Positions 1 to 9,216 of a stretch of DNA of 64,000 nucleotides are shown one piece after another. This DNA comes from Bacteroides faecis MAJ27 (GTDB lineage: Bacteria; Bacteroidota; Bacteroidia; Bacteroidales; Bacteroidaceae), in assembly GCF_900106755.1 (NCBI RefSeq), contig NZ_FNNN01000020.1, positions 44,563 through 108,562 of the forward strand, given 5' to 3'. The translations under genes and the position numbers were made by a program. Every line of letters starts with the position of its first letter. Position 1 is the stretch's first letter. The notes below the pieces were generated by a model. That model worked only from the letters and a program-made list of their open reading frames with translations. It had not been told where the DNA came from and ran no database searches.

Positions 1-20
1 GTTATATACGTTAACTTCCA

Positions 21-638
21 TTATTTCTCAATTATTACGATTGAACCTTTGCAACCCGGGATAGAACCTTTGATCAAAAGAAGGTTATGATCCGCGATTA
101 CTTTTAATACCTGCAAGTTTTGAACAGTAACTCTGTCACCACCGAGCTGTCCGCCCATGCGCATTCCTTTGAATACTTTAGCTGGATAAGAACAAGCACC
201 GATAGAACCCGGCTTACGAGCACGATTATGCTGACCGTGAGTAGCTTGACCTACACCACCGAAACCATGTCTCTTAACTACACCCTGGAAGCCTTTACCT
301 TTAGAAGTTCCGACAACATCTACGAAAGTAGCGTCATTAAACATCTCTACAGTAATAGTATCACCCAGATTCAACTCTGTTTCAAATTCTTTGAACTCGG
401 CCAAGTGTCTCTTCGGTGTTACTCCAGCTCTCTTAAAGTGACCCATCAACGGTTTAGTTGTATGTTTTTCCTTTTTGTCCTGAAAACCCAACTGAACAGC
501 TGCATAGCCATCTTTTTCGACAGTTTTAACCTGAGTAACAACACAAGGACCTGCTTCGATAACAGTGCATGGTACATTCTTACCATCAGCACTGAAAACG
601 GATGTCATTCCGATTTTTTTTCCTAATAATCCTGGCAT
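21..638 (-). CDS. rplC: 50S ribosomal protein L3
   Basis: Large-subunit protein L3, which binds 23S rRNA near the peptidyl-transferase centre and helps start 50S assembly. The 205-residue product has the L3 opening (MPGLLGKKIGMTSVF) and the conserved loop GQATHGQHNRARKPGSIG in the second half, the part that reaches into the ribosome core. Length is normal for bacterial L3. It follows rpsJ by 18 bases in the order rpsJ-rplC, the start of the S10 operon; the rest (rplD and onward) would lie beyond position 1. I see no promoter of its own, so it is probably transcribed with rpsJ and perhaps with the whole str block. Confidence 0.97.
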   Translation of the reverse strand: MPGLLGKKIGMTSVFSADGKNVPCTVIEAGPCVVTQVKTVEKDGYAAVQLGFQDKKEKHTTKPLMGHFKRAGVTPKRHLAEFKEFETELNLGDTITVEMFNDATFVDVVGTSKGKGFQGVVKRHGFGGVGQATHGQHNRARKPGSIGACSYPAKVFKGMRMGGQLGGDRVTVQNLQVLKVIADHNLLLIKGSIPGCKGSIVIIEK

Positions 639-656
639 TTCACTAATTTTTAATTA

Positions 657-962
657 TCAAACTTTAATTTCTACTTCCACACCACTCGGCAACTCAAGCT
701 TCATAAGAGCATCTACTGTCTTAGCAGTTGAGCTATAGATGTCGATCAATCTCTTATAAGAAGAGAGTTCAAACTGTTCACGTGACTTCTTGTTAACGAA
801 AGTCGAGCGGTTTACTGTAAAGATACGCTTGTGCGTAGGCAGAGGAATTGGACCACTAACAATAGCACCCGTAGCCTTTACGGTTCTTACAATCTTCTCA
901 GCTGACTTGTCAACCAAGTTGTGGTCGTAAGATTTCAATTTAATTCTAATTTTCTGACTCAT
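657..962 (-). CDS. rpsJ: 30S ribosomal protein S10
   Basis: Small-subunit protein S10 (101 residues), part of the 30S head and, in characterised bacteria, also a partner of NusB in antitermination. It begins MSQKIRIKLKSYDHNLVD and contains GPIPLPTHKRIFTVNRS, the signature loop of S10. It lies 84 bases after fusA and 18 before rplC. The fusA-rpsJ junction is where the str and S10 operons meet; no convincing promoter or terminator is visible there, so readthrough is likely (inference). Confidence 0.97.
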   Translation of the reverse strand: MSQKIRIKLKSYDHNLVDKSAEKIVRTVKATGAIVSGPIPLPTHKRIFTVNRSTFVNKKSREQFELSSYKRLIDIYSSTAKTVDALMKLELPSGVEVEIKV

Positions 963-1046
963 TATGGTTTTAAATTAATATATTTATAAATAAGATAAAG
1001 CGGCAGGCTAAGAGTCATTCGCTAGCCTGCTGCTTTTGATATTCTT

Positions 1047-3164
1047 TTAGAGTAAATCAGCACGTCCTTTTACTTCTTCCAATACTGCCTTAGCAATAGA
1101 GTTAGAAACTTGAGCGTGATGAGAATATACCATTGATGAAGTTGCGCGACCTGATGTAATAGTACGTAACGCTGTTACATAACCAAACATTTCAGCCAGT
1201 GGCACCATTGCTTTCACGATACGAGCACCGGAACGGCTAGATTCCATCCCTTCAACCTGGCCACGACGCTTATTCAAGTCACCGATCACATCACCCATGT
1301 TTTCTTCCGGAGTAACAACCTCCAGTTTCATGATAGGCTCCATCAATACCGGACCAGCTTTAGCACATGCATTCTTATATGCCTGAATAGCACAGATTTC
1401 GAAAGACAACTGGTCAGAGTCAACCGGGTGGAATGAACCATCAATCAAAGTTACTTTCATTGAATCCAACGGATATCCGGCCAACACACCGTTCTTCATT
1501 GCGCTTGTGAAACCTTTCTGAACTGAAGGAATAAATTCTTTAGGAATATTACCACCCTTCACTTCATCGATAAACTGCAATCCGCCTTCTTTGAAATCTT
1601 CATCAACAGGACCGATCTTAACGATAATATCTGCAAACTTACCACGACCACCAGACTGTTTCTTATAAACTTCACGAAGATCAACTGTCTTAGTGATAGC
1701 TTCTTTATAATTAACCTGAGGTTTACCTTGGTTACATTCTACTTTAAATTCACGTTTCAAACGGTCAATAATGATATCCAAGTGCAACTCACCCATACCA
1801 GAGATTACAGTCTGTCCTGTTTGCTCATCAGTCTTAACTGTAAATGTCGGATCTTCTTCAGCGAGCTTAGCCAAACCGTTAGACAATTTATCCATGTCTT
1901 TCTGAGTTTTAGGCTCAACTGCAATACCGATTACCGGTTCTGGGAAGTCCATAGACTCTAATACGATCGGAGCTGTTTCATCACAAAGCGTATCACCTGT
2001 ATGAATATCTTTAAAACCTACACCTGCACCAATATCACCAGCACCGATTACTTCAACCGGATTCTGCTTGTTTGAATGCATCTGGAACAGACGAGAAACA
2101 CGTTCTTTCTTACCAGAGCGAGAATTATAGATATAAGAACCAGCTTCAATCTTACCCGAATATACACGGAAGAAAGTCAAACGACCTACATAAGGGTCAG
2201 TAGCAATCTTAAATGCCAAAGCTGATGTTTTCTCATCATCACTCGGTTTACGATCTTCTTCTGCACCTGTATTCGGATTTGTACCAATCACATTCTCAGT
2301 ATCCAATGGAGAAGGCAAGAAAGCACAAACATAATCCAACAATGTCTGAACACCCTTATTCTTAAATGAAGAGCCACACAACATTGGTACAACTGCCATC
2401 TGAACTGTTGCATTGCGGAGAGCTCTCAACACTTCTTCTTCTGTAATAGTAGAAGGATCGTCGAAATATTTCTCCATCAAAGCATCGTCAAACTCAGCTA
2501 CCTTTTCAAGCATTTTATCTCTCCATTCATTTGCTTCATCAACGAGATCTGCCGGTATTTCTTCAACTGTATAGTCAGCCCCCATTGTTTCATCATGCCA
2601 ATAGATAGCTTTCATTTTAATCAAGTCTACTAGACCTTTGAAGGTTTCCTCAGCACCAATAGGAACAACGATTGGACAAGGATTAGCACCCAAAACAGCT
2701 TTCATCTGGCGTACAACCTCAAAGAAGTCAGCACCCGAACGGTCCATTTTGTTTACGTACGCAATACGTGGCACATTATACTTATCAGCTTGACGCCATA
2801 CAGTTTCTGATTGAGGTTCTACACCACCTACTGCACAGTAAGCAGCCACAGCACCATCCAGGATACGTAACGAACGTTCTACTTCAGCAGTAAAGTCAAC
2901 GTGTCCCGGAGTGTCAATCAAGTTGATTTTATAAGTATCACCAGCATATTTCCATCTTGTTGTTGTTGCAGCAGATGTAATAGTAATACCACGTTCTTGC
3001 TCCTGTTCCATCCAGTCCATTGTTGCAGCGCCATCGTGTACCTCACCAATTTTGTGAGTCAATCCAGTGTAGAACAGGATACGTTCAGAAGTTGTTGTTT
3101 TTCCGGCATCAATGTGAGCCATGATACCGATATTACGAGTCAAATGTAAATCTGTCTTTGCCAT
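1047..3164 (-). CDS. fusA: Elongation factor G
   Basis: Translocation GTPase of 705 residues. The G1 loop AHIDAGKTT is at residues 16-24, followed by DTPGH and NKMD, so the GTPase is intact. This distinguishes it from the GTPase-independent EF-G2 known in B. thetaiotaomicron. Domains II to V follow, and the length is normal. It lies 55 bases after rpsG and before rpsJ, the classic rpsL-rpsG-fusA order, although tuf is not here: in this genome it sits upstream with the tRNA genes. Start chosen at MAKTDLHLTRNIGIMAH, matching the family. Confidence 0.97.
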   Translation of the reverse strand: MAKTDLHLTRNIGIMAHIDAGKTTTSERILFYTGLTHKIGEVHDGAATMDWMEQEQERGITITSAATTTRWKYAGDTYKINLIDTPGHVDFTAEVERSLRILDGAVAAYCAVGGVEPQSETVWRQADKYNVPRIAYVNKMDRSGADFFEVVRQMKAVLGANPCPIVVPIGAEETFKGLVDLIKMKAIYWHDETMGADYTVEEIPADLVDEANEWRDKMLEKVAEFDDALMEKYFDDPSTITEEEVLRALRNATVQMAVVPMLCGSSFKNKGVQTLLDYVCAFLPSPLDTENVIGTNPNTGAEEDRKPSDDEKTSALAFKIATDPYVGRLTFFRVYSGKIEAGSYIYNSRSGKKERVSRLFQMHSNKQNPVEVIGAGDIGAGVGFKDIHTGDTLCDETAPIVLESMDFPEPVIGIAVEPKTQKDMDKLSNGLAKLAEEDPTFTVKTDEQTGQTVISGMGELHLDIIIDRLKREFKVECNQGKPQVNYKEAITKTVDLREVYKKQSGGRGKFADIIVKIGPVDEDFKEGGLQFIDEVKGGNIPKEFIPSVQKGFTSAMKNGVLAGYPLDSMKVTLIDGSFHPVDSDQLSFEICAIQAYKNACAKAGPVLMEPIMKLEVVTPEENMGDVIGDLNKRRGQVEGMESSRSGARIVKAMVPLAEMFGYVTALRTITSGRATSSMVYSHHAQVSNSIAKAVLEEVKGRADLL

Positions 3165-3219
3165 TTTCTTATTCCTTTACTTTAAGTTTTTAATCTAAAT
3201 CGGTTATATTCTTATAGTA

Positions 3220-3696
3220 TTAGAATCTGAAATGGGCAAATGCACGGTTAGCTTCAGCCATTCTATGCATATCTTCTTTACGTTTGTATGCACCACCTTG
3301 TTCGTTAAAGGCATCCATGATTTCAGCAGCCAATTTGTCTGCCATAGATTTACCACCTCTTTTGCGAGCAAACAGAATCAAGTTTTTCATTGAAACCGAT
3401 TCTTTACGATCAGGACGGATTTCAGTAGGAACCTGGAAGGTAGCACCACCTACACGACGAGATTTTACTTCTACTTGCGGAGTTACATTATCCAAAGCCT
3501 TTTTCCAGATTTCGAGAGCTGATTTTTCTTCGTTAGGAAGTTTTGCTTTCACTGTTTCCAGAGCGGCATAAAAGATTTCATAAGACGCATTCTTTTTACC
3601 ATCATACATCAAATGGTTTACAAACTTAGAAACCTTTTGGTCATTAAAAACGGGATCCGGAAGGATTACGCGTTTTTTGGGTTTTGCTTTTCTCAT
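3220..3696 (-). CDS. rpsG: 30S ribosomal protein S7
   Basis: S7 nucleates assembly of the 30S head on 16S rRNA. The frame is open for 21 more codons upstream, but those are low-complexity residues. The start at 3696 gives MRKAKPKKR and a 158-residue protein, which fits S7. Conserved pieces include [15 protein letters not shown] and [12 protein letters not shown]. It sits between rpsL and fusA in the str operon. The upstream gap of 143 bases to rpsL holds no recognisable gene or clear promoter. Confidence 0.95.
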
Positions 3697-3839
3697 TTGT
3701 TTGAAAAATAATGTTTTTGTTCTTGGTTGTCTACTTCTTGACTTCTTCAACTCTCCCACCGGAGAATTTACTCAACCTTTAGCATTTCCAACAAACTAAA
3801 ACGTAAGTTATTACTTTAATTCTAATTAGGTTTTAATCC

Positions 3840-4241
3840 TTATTTTTTCTTAGCCGGCGCAGCTTGTCCTGGTTTCGGACGCTTAGCTCCGTATTTAGAA
3901 CGTCTTTGAGTACGACCAGCAACACCTGCAGTATCAAGTGTACCACGTACAATGTGGTAACGTACACCAGGAAGGTCTTTTACACGACCGCCACGTACCA
4001 AAACGATTGAGTGTTCCTGCAAGTTGTGTCCTTCTCCCGGAATGTATGAGTTAACCTCTTTTTGGTTAGTCAAACGTACACGAGCTACTTTACGCATTGC
4101 AGAGTTCGGCTTCTTCGGAGTAGTAGTATATACTCTCACGCAAACGCCACGTCTTTGAGGACATGAATCCAAGGCTGGAGATTTACTTTTCTCCACCAGC
4201 ACTTCGCGTCCTTTTCTTACTAATTGCTGAATTGTAGGCAT
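3840..4241 (-). CDS. rpsL: 30S ribosomal protein S12
   Basis: S12 (133 residues) lies at the decoding centre and contributes to accuracy. It has the two loops where streptomycin-resistance changes occur, TTPKKPNSA and GGRVKDLPGVRYH, and both carry the usual lysine, so it looks wild type. It is first gene of the str operon and is preceded by a good Bacteroides-type promoter at 4304-4334. The C-terminus ends in a Lys/Ala-rich tail (PAKKK). Confidence 0.97.
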   Translation of the reverse strand: MPTIQQLVRKGREVLVEKSKSPALDSCPQRRGVCVRVYTTTPKKPNSAMRKVARVRLTNQKEVNSYIPGEGHNLQEHSIVLVRGGRVKDLPGVRYHIVRGTLDTAGVAGRTQRRSKYGAKRPKPGQAAPAKKK

Positions 4242-4303
4242 TTTAATTGTTTTTTGATTTATATTATTGTTATATTAATTTCGTAACTATACATTTTGGG
4301 CTG

Positions 4304-4334
4304 CAAAAATACGAATAATATTTGAATATTCAAT
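4304..4334 (-). promoter_or_regulatory. Promoter of rpsL-rpsG-fusA
   Basis: On the minus strand the -7 box is TATTTTTG (4304-4311), an exact match to TAnnTTTG. The -33 box is ATTG (4331-4334), 3 of 4 to TTTG, with a 19-base spacer. Transcription would start near 4297-4300, about 55-60 bases before rpsL. Confidence 0.6.
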
Positions 4335-4377
4335 GCGCTACAACTTTTTTTTCTTTTTTAATGTTTTTATATCAACC

Positions 4378-4683
4378 TCATGCTTCGCCTTTTACAACAC
4401 TTAGCGGAGGCATCGGTGACTCTTCAGAAATACGAATAGGTCCAAAAGCACGTTCATACTTTGCTATGTTATCCTCCAATGCCCGCAACAAGCGTTTTGC
4501 GTGTTCTGGAGCTACTATAATACGAGATTGCACTCCTGCTTTCGGCACTCCTGGCATAACCCGTACAAAGTCTAGAATAAACTCTGAGCTTGAATGAGTA
4601 ATGATTGCAAGATTCGCATAAGTTCCTTGCGCTACTTCTTCTTTCAACTCGATCTGTAACTGGTTGTTATTTTGTTCTTCCAT
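4378..4683 (-). CDS. DUF3467 protein
   Basis: A 101-residue protein beginning MEEQNNNQLQIELKEEVAQGTYANLAIITH. The core, ANLAIITHSSSEFILDFVRVMPG followed by a conserved IIVAPEHAKRLLRALEDNI segment, is typical of the DUF3467 family, whose function is not known. The frame extends 31 codons further up through hydrophobic, AT-rich sequence that overlaps the rpoC terminator, so I take the start at 4683. It sits alone between rpoC and rpsL, after the terminator at 4765-4805. The fixed place between the rpoBC and str operons may mean a role linked to gene expression (inference only). Confidence 0.85.
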   Translation of the reverse strand: MEEQNNNQLQIELKEEVAQGTYANLAIITHSSSEFILDFVRVMPGVPKAGVQSRIIVAPEHAKRLLRALEDNIAKYERAFGPIRISEESPMPPLSVVKGEA

Positions 4684-4764
4684 ATTAAATAAGATAAAAT
4701 GTTTTTTTGCAAAATAACAAAATTTTATCGAGATAAGAATGATACAGTCAGGTAAAAGAAACAA

Positions 4765-4805
4765 AAAAAGGAGCAACTGCCCTATTACAGCAATCGCTCC
4801 TTTTT
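4765..4805 (-). terminator. Rho-independent terminator after rpoC
   Basis: On the minus strand a long G/C-based hairpin with GGAGC against GCTCC, extended by wobble and internal pairs, is flanked by A and T runs. It begins 22 bases after the rpoC stop codon and ends in a run of seven T. It should end the rpoBC transcript before the DUF3467 gene. Confidence 0.8.
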
Positions 4806-4826
4806 CATATAGTCAATTGAATTGTA

Positions 4827-7800
4827 TTATTCTACTTCATTGTAATCAAGTACTGTCTTCTTGTTCGCCAAGATACGATCATACTCTTCTTTTGAACCAA
4901 CGATAATCTTTTCAAATTCACGCTGACCTGTACCTGCCGGAATTAAGTGACCGCAAATTACGTTTTCCTTCATTCCTTCAAGTTTATCTGTCTTGCCATT
5001 GATAGCAGCCTCATTCAATACCTTCGTTGTTTCCTGGAAGGATGCAGCTGACATAAAGCTTGAAGTCTGCAGTGCAGCACGCGTAATACCCTGAAGAATC
5101 TGAGTAGAAGTTGCAGCTACAGCATCACGTACCTCAACAGGTTTCAAGTCACGGCGCTTCAGCATACTGTTCTCATCACGCAACTTGCGGGCAGTCACAA
5201 TCTGTCCCGGCTGCATATTCTGAGAATCACCTGCATCAACAACGACTTTCTTACCCCAGATACGATCGTTCTCTTCCATAAACTCAAGCTTATCCACTAC
5301 CTGTTGTTCCAAGAAGCGAGTATCACCCGGCTCATCGATCTGAACCTTACGCATCATCTGGCGAACGATAATCTCAAAATGCTTATCATTGATCTTCACA
5401 CCCTGCAGACGGTATACATCCTGAACTTCATTCACAATATATTCCTGTACAGCCGTAGGACCTTTAATTGCCAGGATATCAGCCGGAGTAGTAGCACCGT
5501 CAGATAATGGAGTACCAGCACGCACATAGTCGTTCTCCTGAACCAGAATCTGTTTGGACAATGCAACAAGATACTTCTTCACTTCACCTGTTTTCGAAGT
5601 TACGATGATTTCACGGTTACCACGCTTGATCTTACCCATTGTAACCTCACCGTCAATTTCAGAAACGACAGCAGGATTAGACGGATTACGTGCTTCAAAC
5701 AACTCAGTAACACGAGGAAGACCACCCGTGATGTCACCCGCCTTACCTACAGCACGCGGAATCTTCACGATTACTTCACCGGCTTTCACTTTCTGACCAT
5801 TTTCAATAATCACGTGACCACCTACCGGTAAATTATAAGTACGAATCAAATCACCGTCTTCTGTCAGGATATGAGCCGAAGGAACTTTCGTTTTATCCTT
5901 AGATTCAATAATAATGATTTCACGAAGACCGGTTGCTTCATCCGATTCCACTTTATAAGTAACATTCTCAATTACACCTTCGAATTCAATCTTACCAGTT
6001 GCTTCAGTTATAATAACGGCATTGAACGGGTCCCATTTAGCAATTAACTTACCCTTTTCAACCAGATCACCATCCGAAACATATAATGTAGAACCATAAG
6101 GTACATTGTGCGTAGAAAGAACGATACCAGTATTTACGTCCACAAAACGAACTTCAGCCAAACGGCCTACCACTACTTTTGCAGCTTCACCCATTTCGTC
6201 TACGATATCTACCGTACGAAGTTCTTCAAATTCCAGACGAGCACTGTTCTTAGCCACAATACTTGCATTTGCCGCAATATTCGCAGCAGTACCACCGGCG
6301 TGGAATGTACGCAATGTCAACTGTGTACCCGGCTCACCGATTGACTGAGCAGCAATTACACCGACAGCCTCACCCTTCTGAACCATGCGGCTTGTTGCCA
6401 GGTTACGTCCGTAACACTTAGCACAAACACCCTTCTTCGCTTCACAAGTCAATACAGAACGGATTTCAACGCTTTCAATCGGAGAATCCTGAATCTTCTT
6501 AGCAACTTCTTCTGTGATTTCTTCACCACCGGCAACAAGCAATTCGCCTGTAGTAGGATGAATAATATCATGTACAGAAACACGACCTAAGATGCGTTCA
6601 TACAGGGTAGCGATTACTTCATCGTTATTCTTCAAGTCTGTACAAACCAATCCACGAAGTGTACCGCAGTCTTCTTCTGTGATGATCACGTCGTGAGAAA
6701 CGTCTACCAGACGACGAGTCAAATATCCGGCATCGGCAGTCTTCAAAGCGGTATCCGCCAAACCTTTACGGGCACCGTGAGTGGAGATAAAGTACTCCAA
6801 CACAGAAAGTCCCTCTTTAAAGTTTGACAAGATCGGGTTTTCAATAATCTGACCACCTTCAGCACCAGCTTTCTGGGGCTTAGCCATCAAACCACGCATA
6901 CCGGACAACTGACGAATCTGTTCTTTAGAACCACGGGCACCCGAATCCAGCATCATGTATACAGAGTTAAATCCTTGGTCATCCGAAGAAATAGTTTTCA
7001 TCAAGATGTTAGACAACTCAGAGTTCACATGTGTCCAGATATCAATTACCTGATTATAACGTTCGTTGTTGGTAATGAACCCCATATTATAGTTATTTAC
7101 GACTTGTTCAACTTCGTCGTAACCTTTTTGTACCAATGTCTCTTTTTCTTTCGGGATAATAATATCACCCAAGTTGAATGACAAACCACCCTTAAAGGCC
7201 ATTTGGTAACCTAAGTTCTTGATTCCATCCAAGAAGTCTGCAGCTTTAGCCACACCACAAACCTTGATTACATCACTAATGATATCACGAAGAGATTTCT
7301 TAGAAATAATCGTATTGATATAACCTGCTTCAGGAGGAACAATTTCATTAACAATCACACGTCCTACAGAGGTTTCACGCATAACGTCAACAATGTTACC
7401 ATTTTCATCAACGTCTTTCACGATAACCTTTACCGGAGCATGAATATCTACCTTACCTTCATTATAAGCAATTAATGCTTCTTCCGGTCCGTAGAATGTA
7501 AGTCCTTCTCCCTTAGCACCGGCACGCAACTTGGTAATATAATACAAACCAAGAACCATATCCTGTGCAGGCACAGTAATAGGCGCACCATTTGCCGGAT
7601 TCAGGATATTATGTGACTGAAGCATCAACATCTGAGCTTCAAGAATTGCTTCGTTACTCAAAGGCAAGTGAACAGCCATCTGGTCACCGTCAAAGTCGGC
7701 GTTGAATGCCGTACATGCCAACGGGTGCAACTGGATAGCTTTGCCTTCGATCATCTTCGGCTGGAATGCCTGGATACCCAAACGGTGCAATGTCGGAGCA

Positions 7801-9110
7801 CGGTTCAACAGTACAGGATGTCCTTTCATTACGTGTTCCAGAATATCCCAGATCACCGCTTCCTTACGATCTACAATCTTCTTTGCAGATTTCACCGTCT
7901 TAACGATACCACGTTCAATGAGCTTACGGATAATAAACGGCTTATAAAGTTCGGCAGCCATCAATTTAGGAATACCGCACTCACCCATCTTCAGTTCCGG
8001 ACCAACGACAATTACCGAACGTGCAGAGTAGTCAACACGTTTACCCAGCAAGTTCTGACGGAAACGTCCTTGTTTACCTTTCAAGCTATCAGACAGTGAT
8101 TTCAACGGGCGGTTAGCATCCGTCTTCACTGCACTTGATTTACGTGAATTATCGAACAATGAGTCTACAGATTCCTGAAGCATACGTTTCTCATTACGCA
8201 AGATTACTTCCGGAGCTTTGATTTCGATCAATCTCTTCAGACGGTTGTTACGAATGATAACACGACGATAAAGGTCATTCAAGTCAGAAGTAGCAAAACG
8301 ACCACCATCCAATGGAACCAATGGACGAAGTTCGGGCGGAATAACCGGTACGATACGTACAATCATCCATTCCGGCTTGTTACGTCCACGTGATGCACGG
8401 AACGATTCTACAACCTGCAGACGTTTCAATGCCTCATTCTTACGTTGCTGTGAAGCATCATTGCCTGCACGGTGACGCAATTCATAAGACAGAGCATCCA
8501 GATCCAAACGAGCCAGCAAATCATAGATTGCTTCAGCTCCCATCTTAGCGATGAACTTATTCGGATCATTATCCTCCAGATATTGATTGTCCTTCGGAAG
8601 TGTATCCAGAATATCCAGATATTCTTCTTCAGAAAGTAAATCATATTCGGCAATGCCATCTTCAGCCTTTACACCCGGCTGAATAACAACATAACGTTCG
8701 TAATATATAATCGAATCCAGCTTCTTTGTCGGCAGTCCGAGCAAATAACCGATCTTATTTGGAAGCGAACGGAAATACCAGATGTGTGCCACCGGCACCA
8801 CCAGCTGTATATGTCCCATACGTTCACGGCGTACTTTCTTTTCTGTAACTTCTACACCACAACGGTCGCAGACGATACCTTTATAACGGATACGCTTATA
8901 TTTACCGCAATGGCATTCGTAATCCTTAATGGGACCAAAAATGCGCTCGCAGAACAAACCATCGCGTTCGGGTTTGTACGTACGGTAATTTATGGTTTCA
9001 GGCTTCAAAACTTCACCACTCGAATTCTCTAGGATTTCTTCCGGAGAAGCCAGACCAATTGAGATCTTCGAGAAATTGCTTTTCGTCTTATTTTCTTTTC
9101 TAAAAGCCAT
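4827..9110 (-). CDS. rpoC: RNA polymerase subunit beta prime
   Basis: The 1427-residue beta prime subunit forms the active centre of RNA polymerase with beta. The catalytic Mg-binding motif NADFDGDQ is at residues 470-477. The N-terminal zinc ribbon is visible as CHCGKYKRIRYKGIVCDRCG, and the second zinc site as CEAKKGVCAKCYG. The clamp and trigger-loop regions (GARKGLADTALKTADAGYLTRR) are present. It follows rpoB by 106 bases with no evident promoter, so the two are cotranscribed. The length fits Bacteroidota RpoC. Confidence 0.98.
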   Translation of the reverse strand: MAFRKENKTKSNFSKISIGLASPEEILENSSGEVLKPETINYRTYKPERDGLFCERIFGPIKDYECHCGKYKRIRYKGIVCDRCGVEVTEKKVRRERMGHIQLVVPVAHIWYFRSLPNKIGYLLGLPTKKLDSIIYYERYVVIQPGVKAEDGIAEYDLLSEEEYLDILDTLPKDNQYLEDNDPNKFIAKMGAEAIYDLLARLDLDALSYELRHRAGNDASQQRKNEALKRLQVVESFRASRGRNKPEWMIVRIVPVIPPELRPLVPLDGGRFATSDLNDLYRRVIIRNNRLKRLIEIKAPEVILRNEKRMLQESVDSLFDNSRKSSAVKTDANRPLKSLSDSLKGKQGRFRQNLLGKRVDYSARSVIVVGPELKMGECGIPKLMAAELYKPFIIRKLIERGIVKTVKSAKKIVDRKEAVIWDILEHVMKGHPVLLNRAPTLHRLGIQAFQPKMIEGKAIQLHPLACTAFNADFDGDQMAVHLPLSNEAILEAQMLMLQSHNILNPANGAPITVPAQDMVLGLYYITKLRAGAKGEGLTFYGPEEALIAYNEGKVDIHAPVKVIVKDVDENGNIVDVMRETSVGRVIVNEIVPPEAGYINTIISKKSLRDIISDVIKVCGVAKAADFLDGIKNLGYQMAFKGGLSFNLGDIIIPKEKETLVQKGYDEVEQVVNNYNMGFITNNERYNQVIDIWTHVNSELSNILMKTISSDDQGFNSVYMMLDSGARGSKEQIRQLSGMRGLMAKPQKAGAEGGQIIENPILSNFKEGLSVLEYFISTHGARKGLADTALKTADAGYLTRRLVDVSHDVIITEEDCGTLRGLVCTDLKNNDEVIATLYERILGRVSVHDIIHPTTGELLVAGGEEITEEVAKKIQDSPIESVEIRSVLTCEAKKGVCAKCYGRNLATSRMVQKGEAVGVIAAQSIGEPGTQLTLRTFHAGGTAANIAANASIVAKNSARLEFEELRTVDIVDEMGEAAKVVVGRLAEVRFVDVNTGIVLSTHNVPYGSTLYVSDGDLVEKGKLIAKWDPFNAVIITEATGKIEFEGVIENVTYKVESDEATGLREIIIIESKDKTKVPSAHILTEDGDLIRTYNLPVGGHVIIENGQKVKAGEVIVKIPRAVGKAGDITGGLPRVTELFEARNPSNPAVVSEIDGEVTMGKIKRGNREIIVTSKTGEVKKYLVALSKQILVQENDYVRAGTPLSDGATTPADILAIKGPTAVQEYIVNEVQDVYRLQGVKINDKHFEIIVRQMMRKVQIDEPGDTRFLEQQVVDKLEFMEENDRIWGKKVVVDAGDSQNMQPGQIVTARKLRDENSMLKRRDLKPVEVRDAVAATSTQILQGITRAALQTSSFMSAASFQETTKVLNEAAINGKTDKLEGMKENVICGHLIPAGTGQREFEKIIVGSKEEYDRILANKKTVLDYNEVE

Positions 9111-9216
9111 ACTCTATATAATTGAGATTTGATAATTGAATCATTGGAAATTGAAGAAGATGCGAATGTCAACAGACCTTCATCGGCCTATTGACATCCT
9201 GCATTCTTTCATTATT

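Noticed and set aside
120..626. Antisense open frames over ribosomal and rpo genes
   Set aside because: These are long only because of codon use on the true strand; none has a start signal, a family match or a promoter.
3840..4241. Streptomycin-resistance change in S12
   Set aside because: Both key loops (PKKPNSA and GGRVKDLPG) carry the usual lysine.
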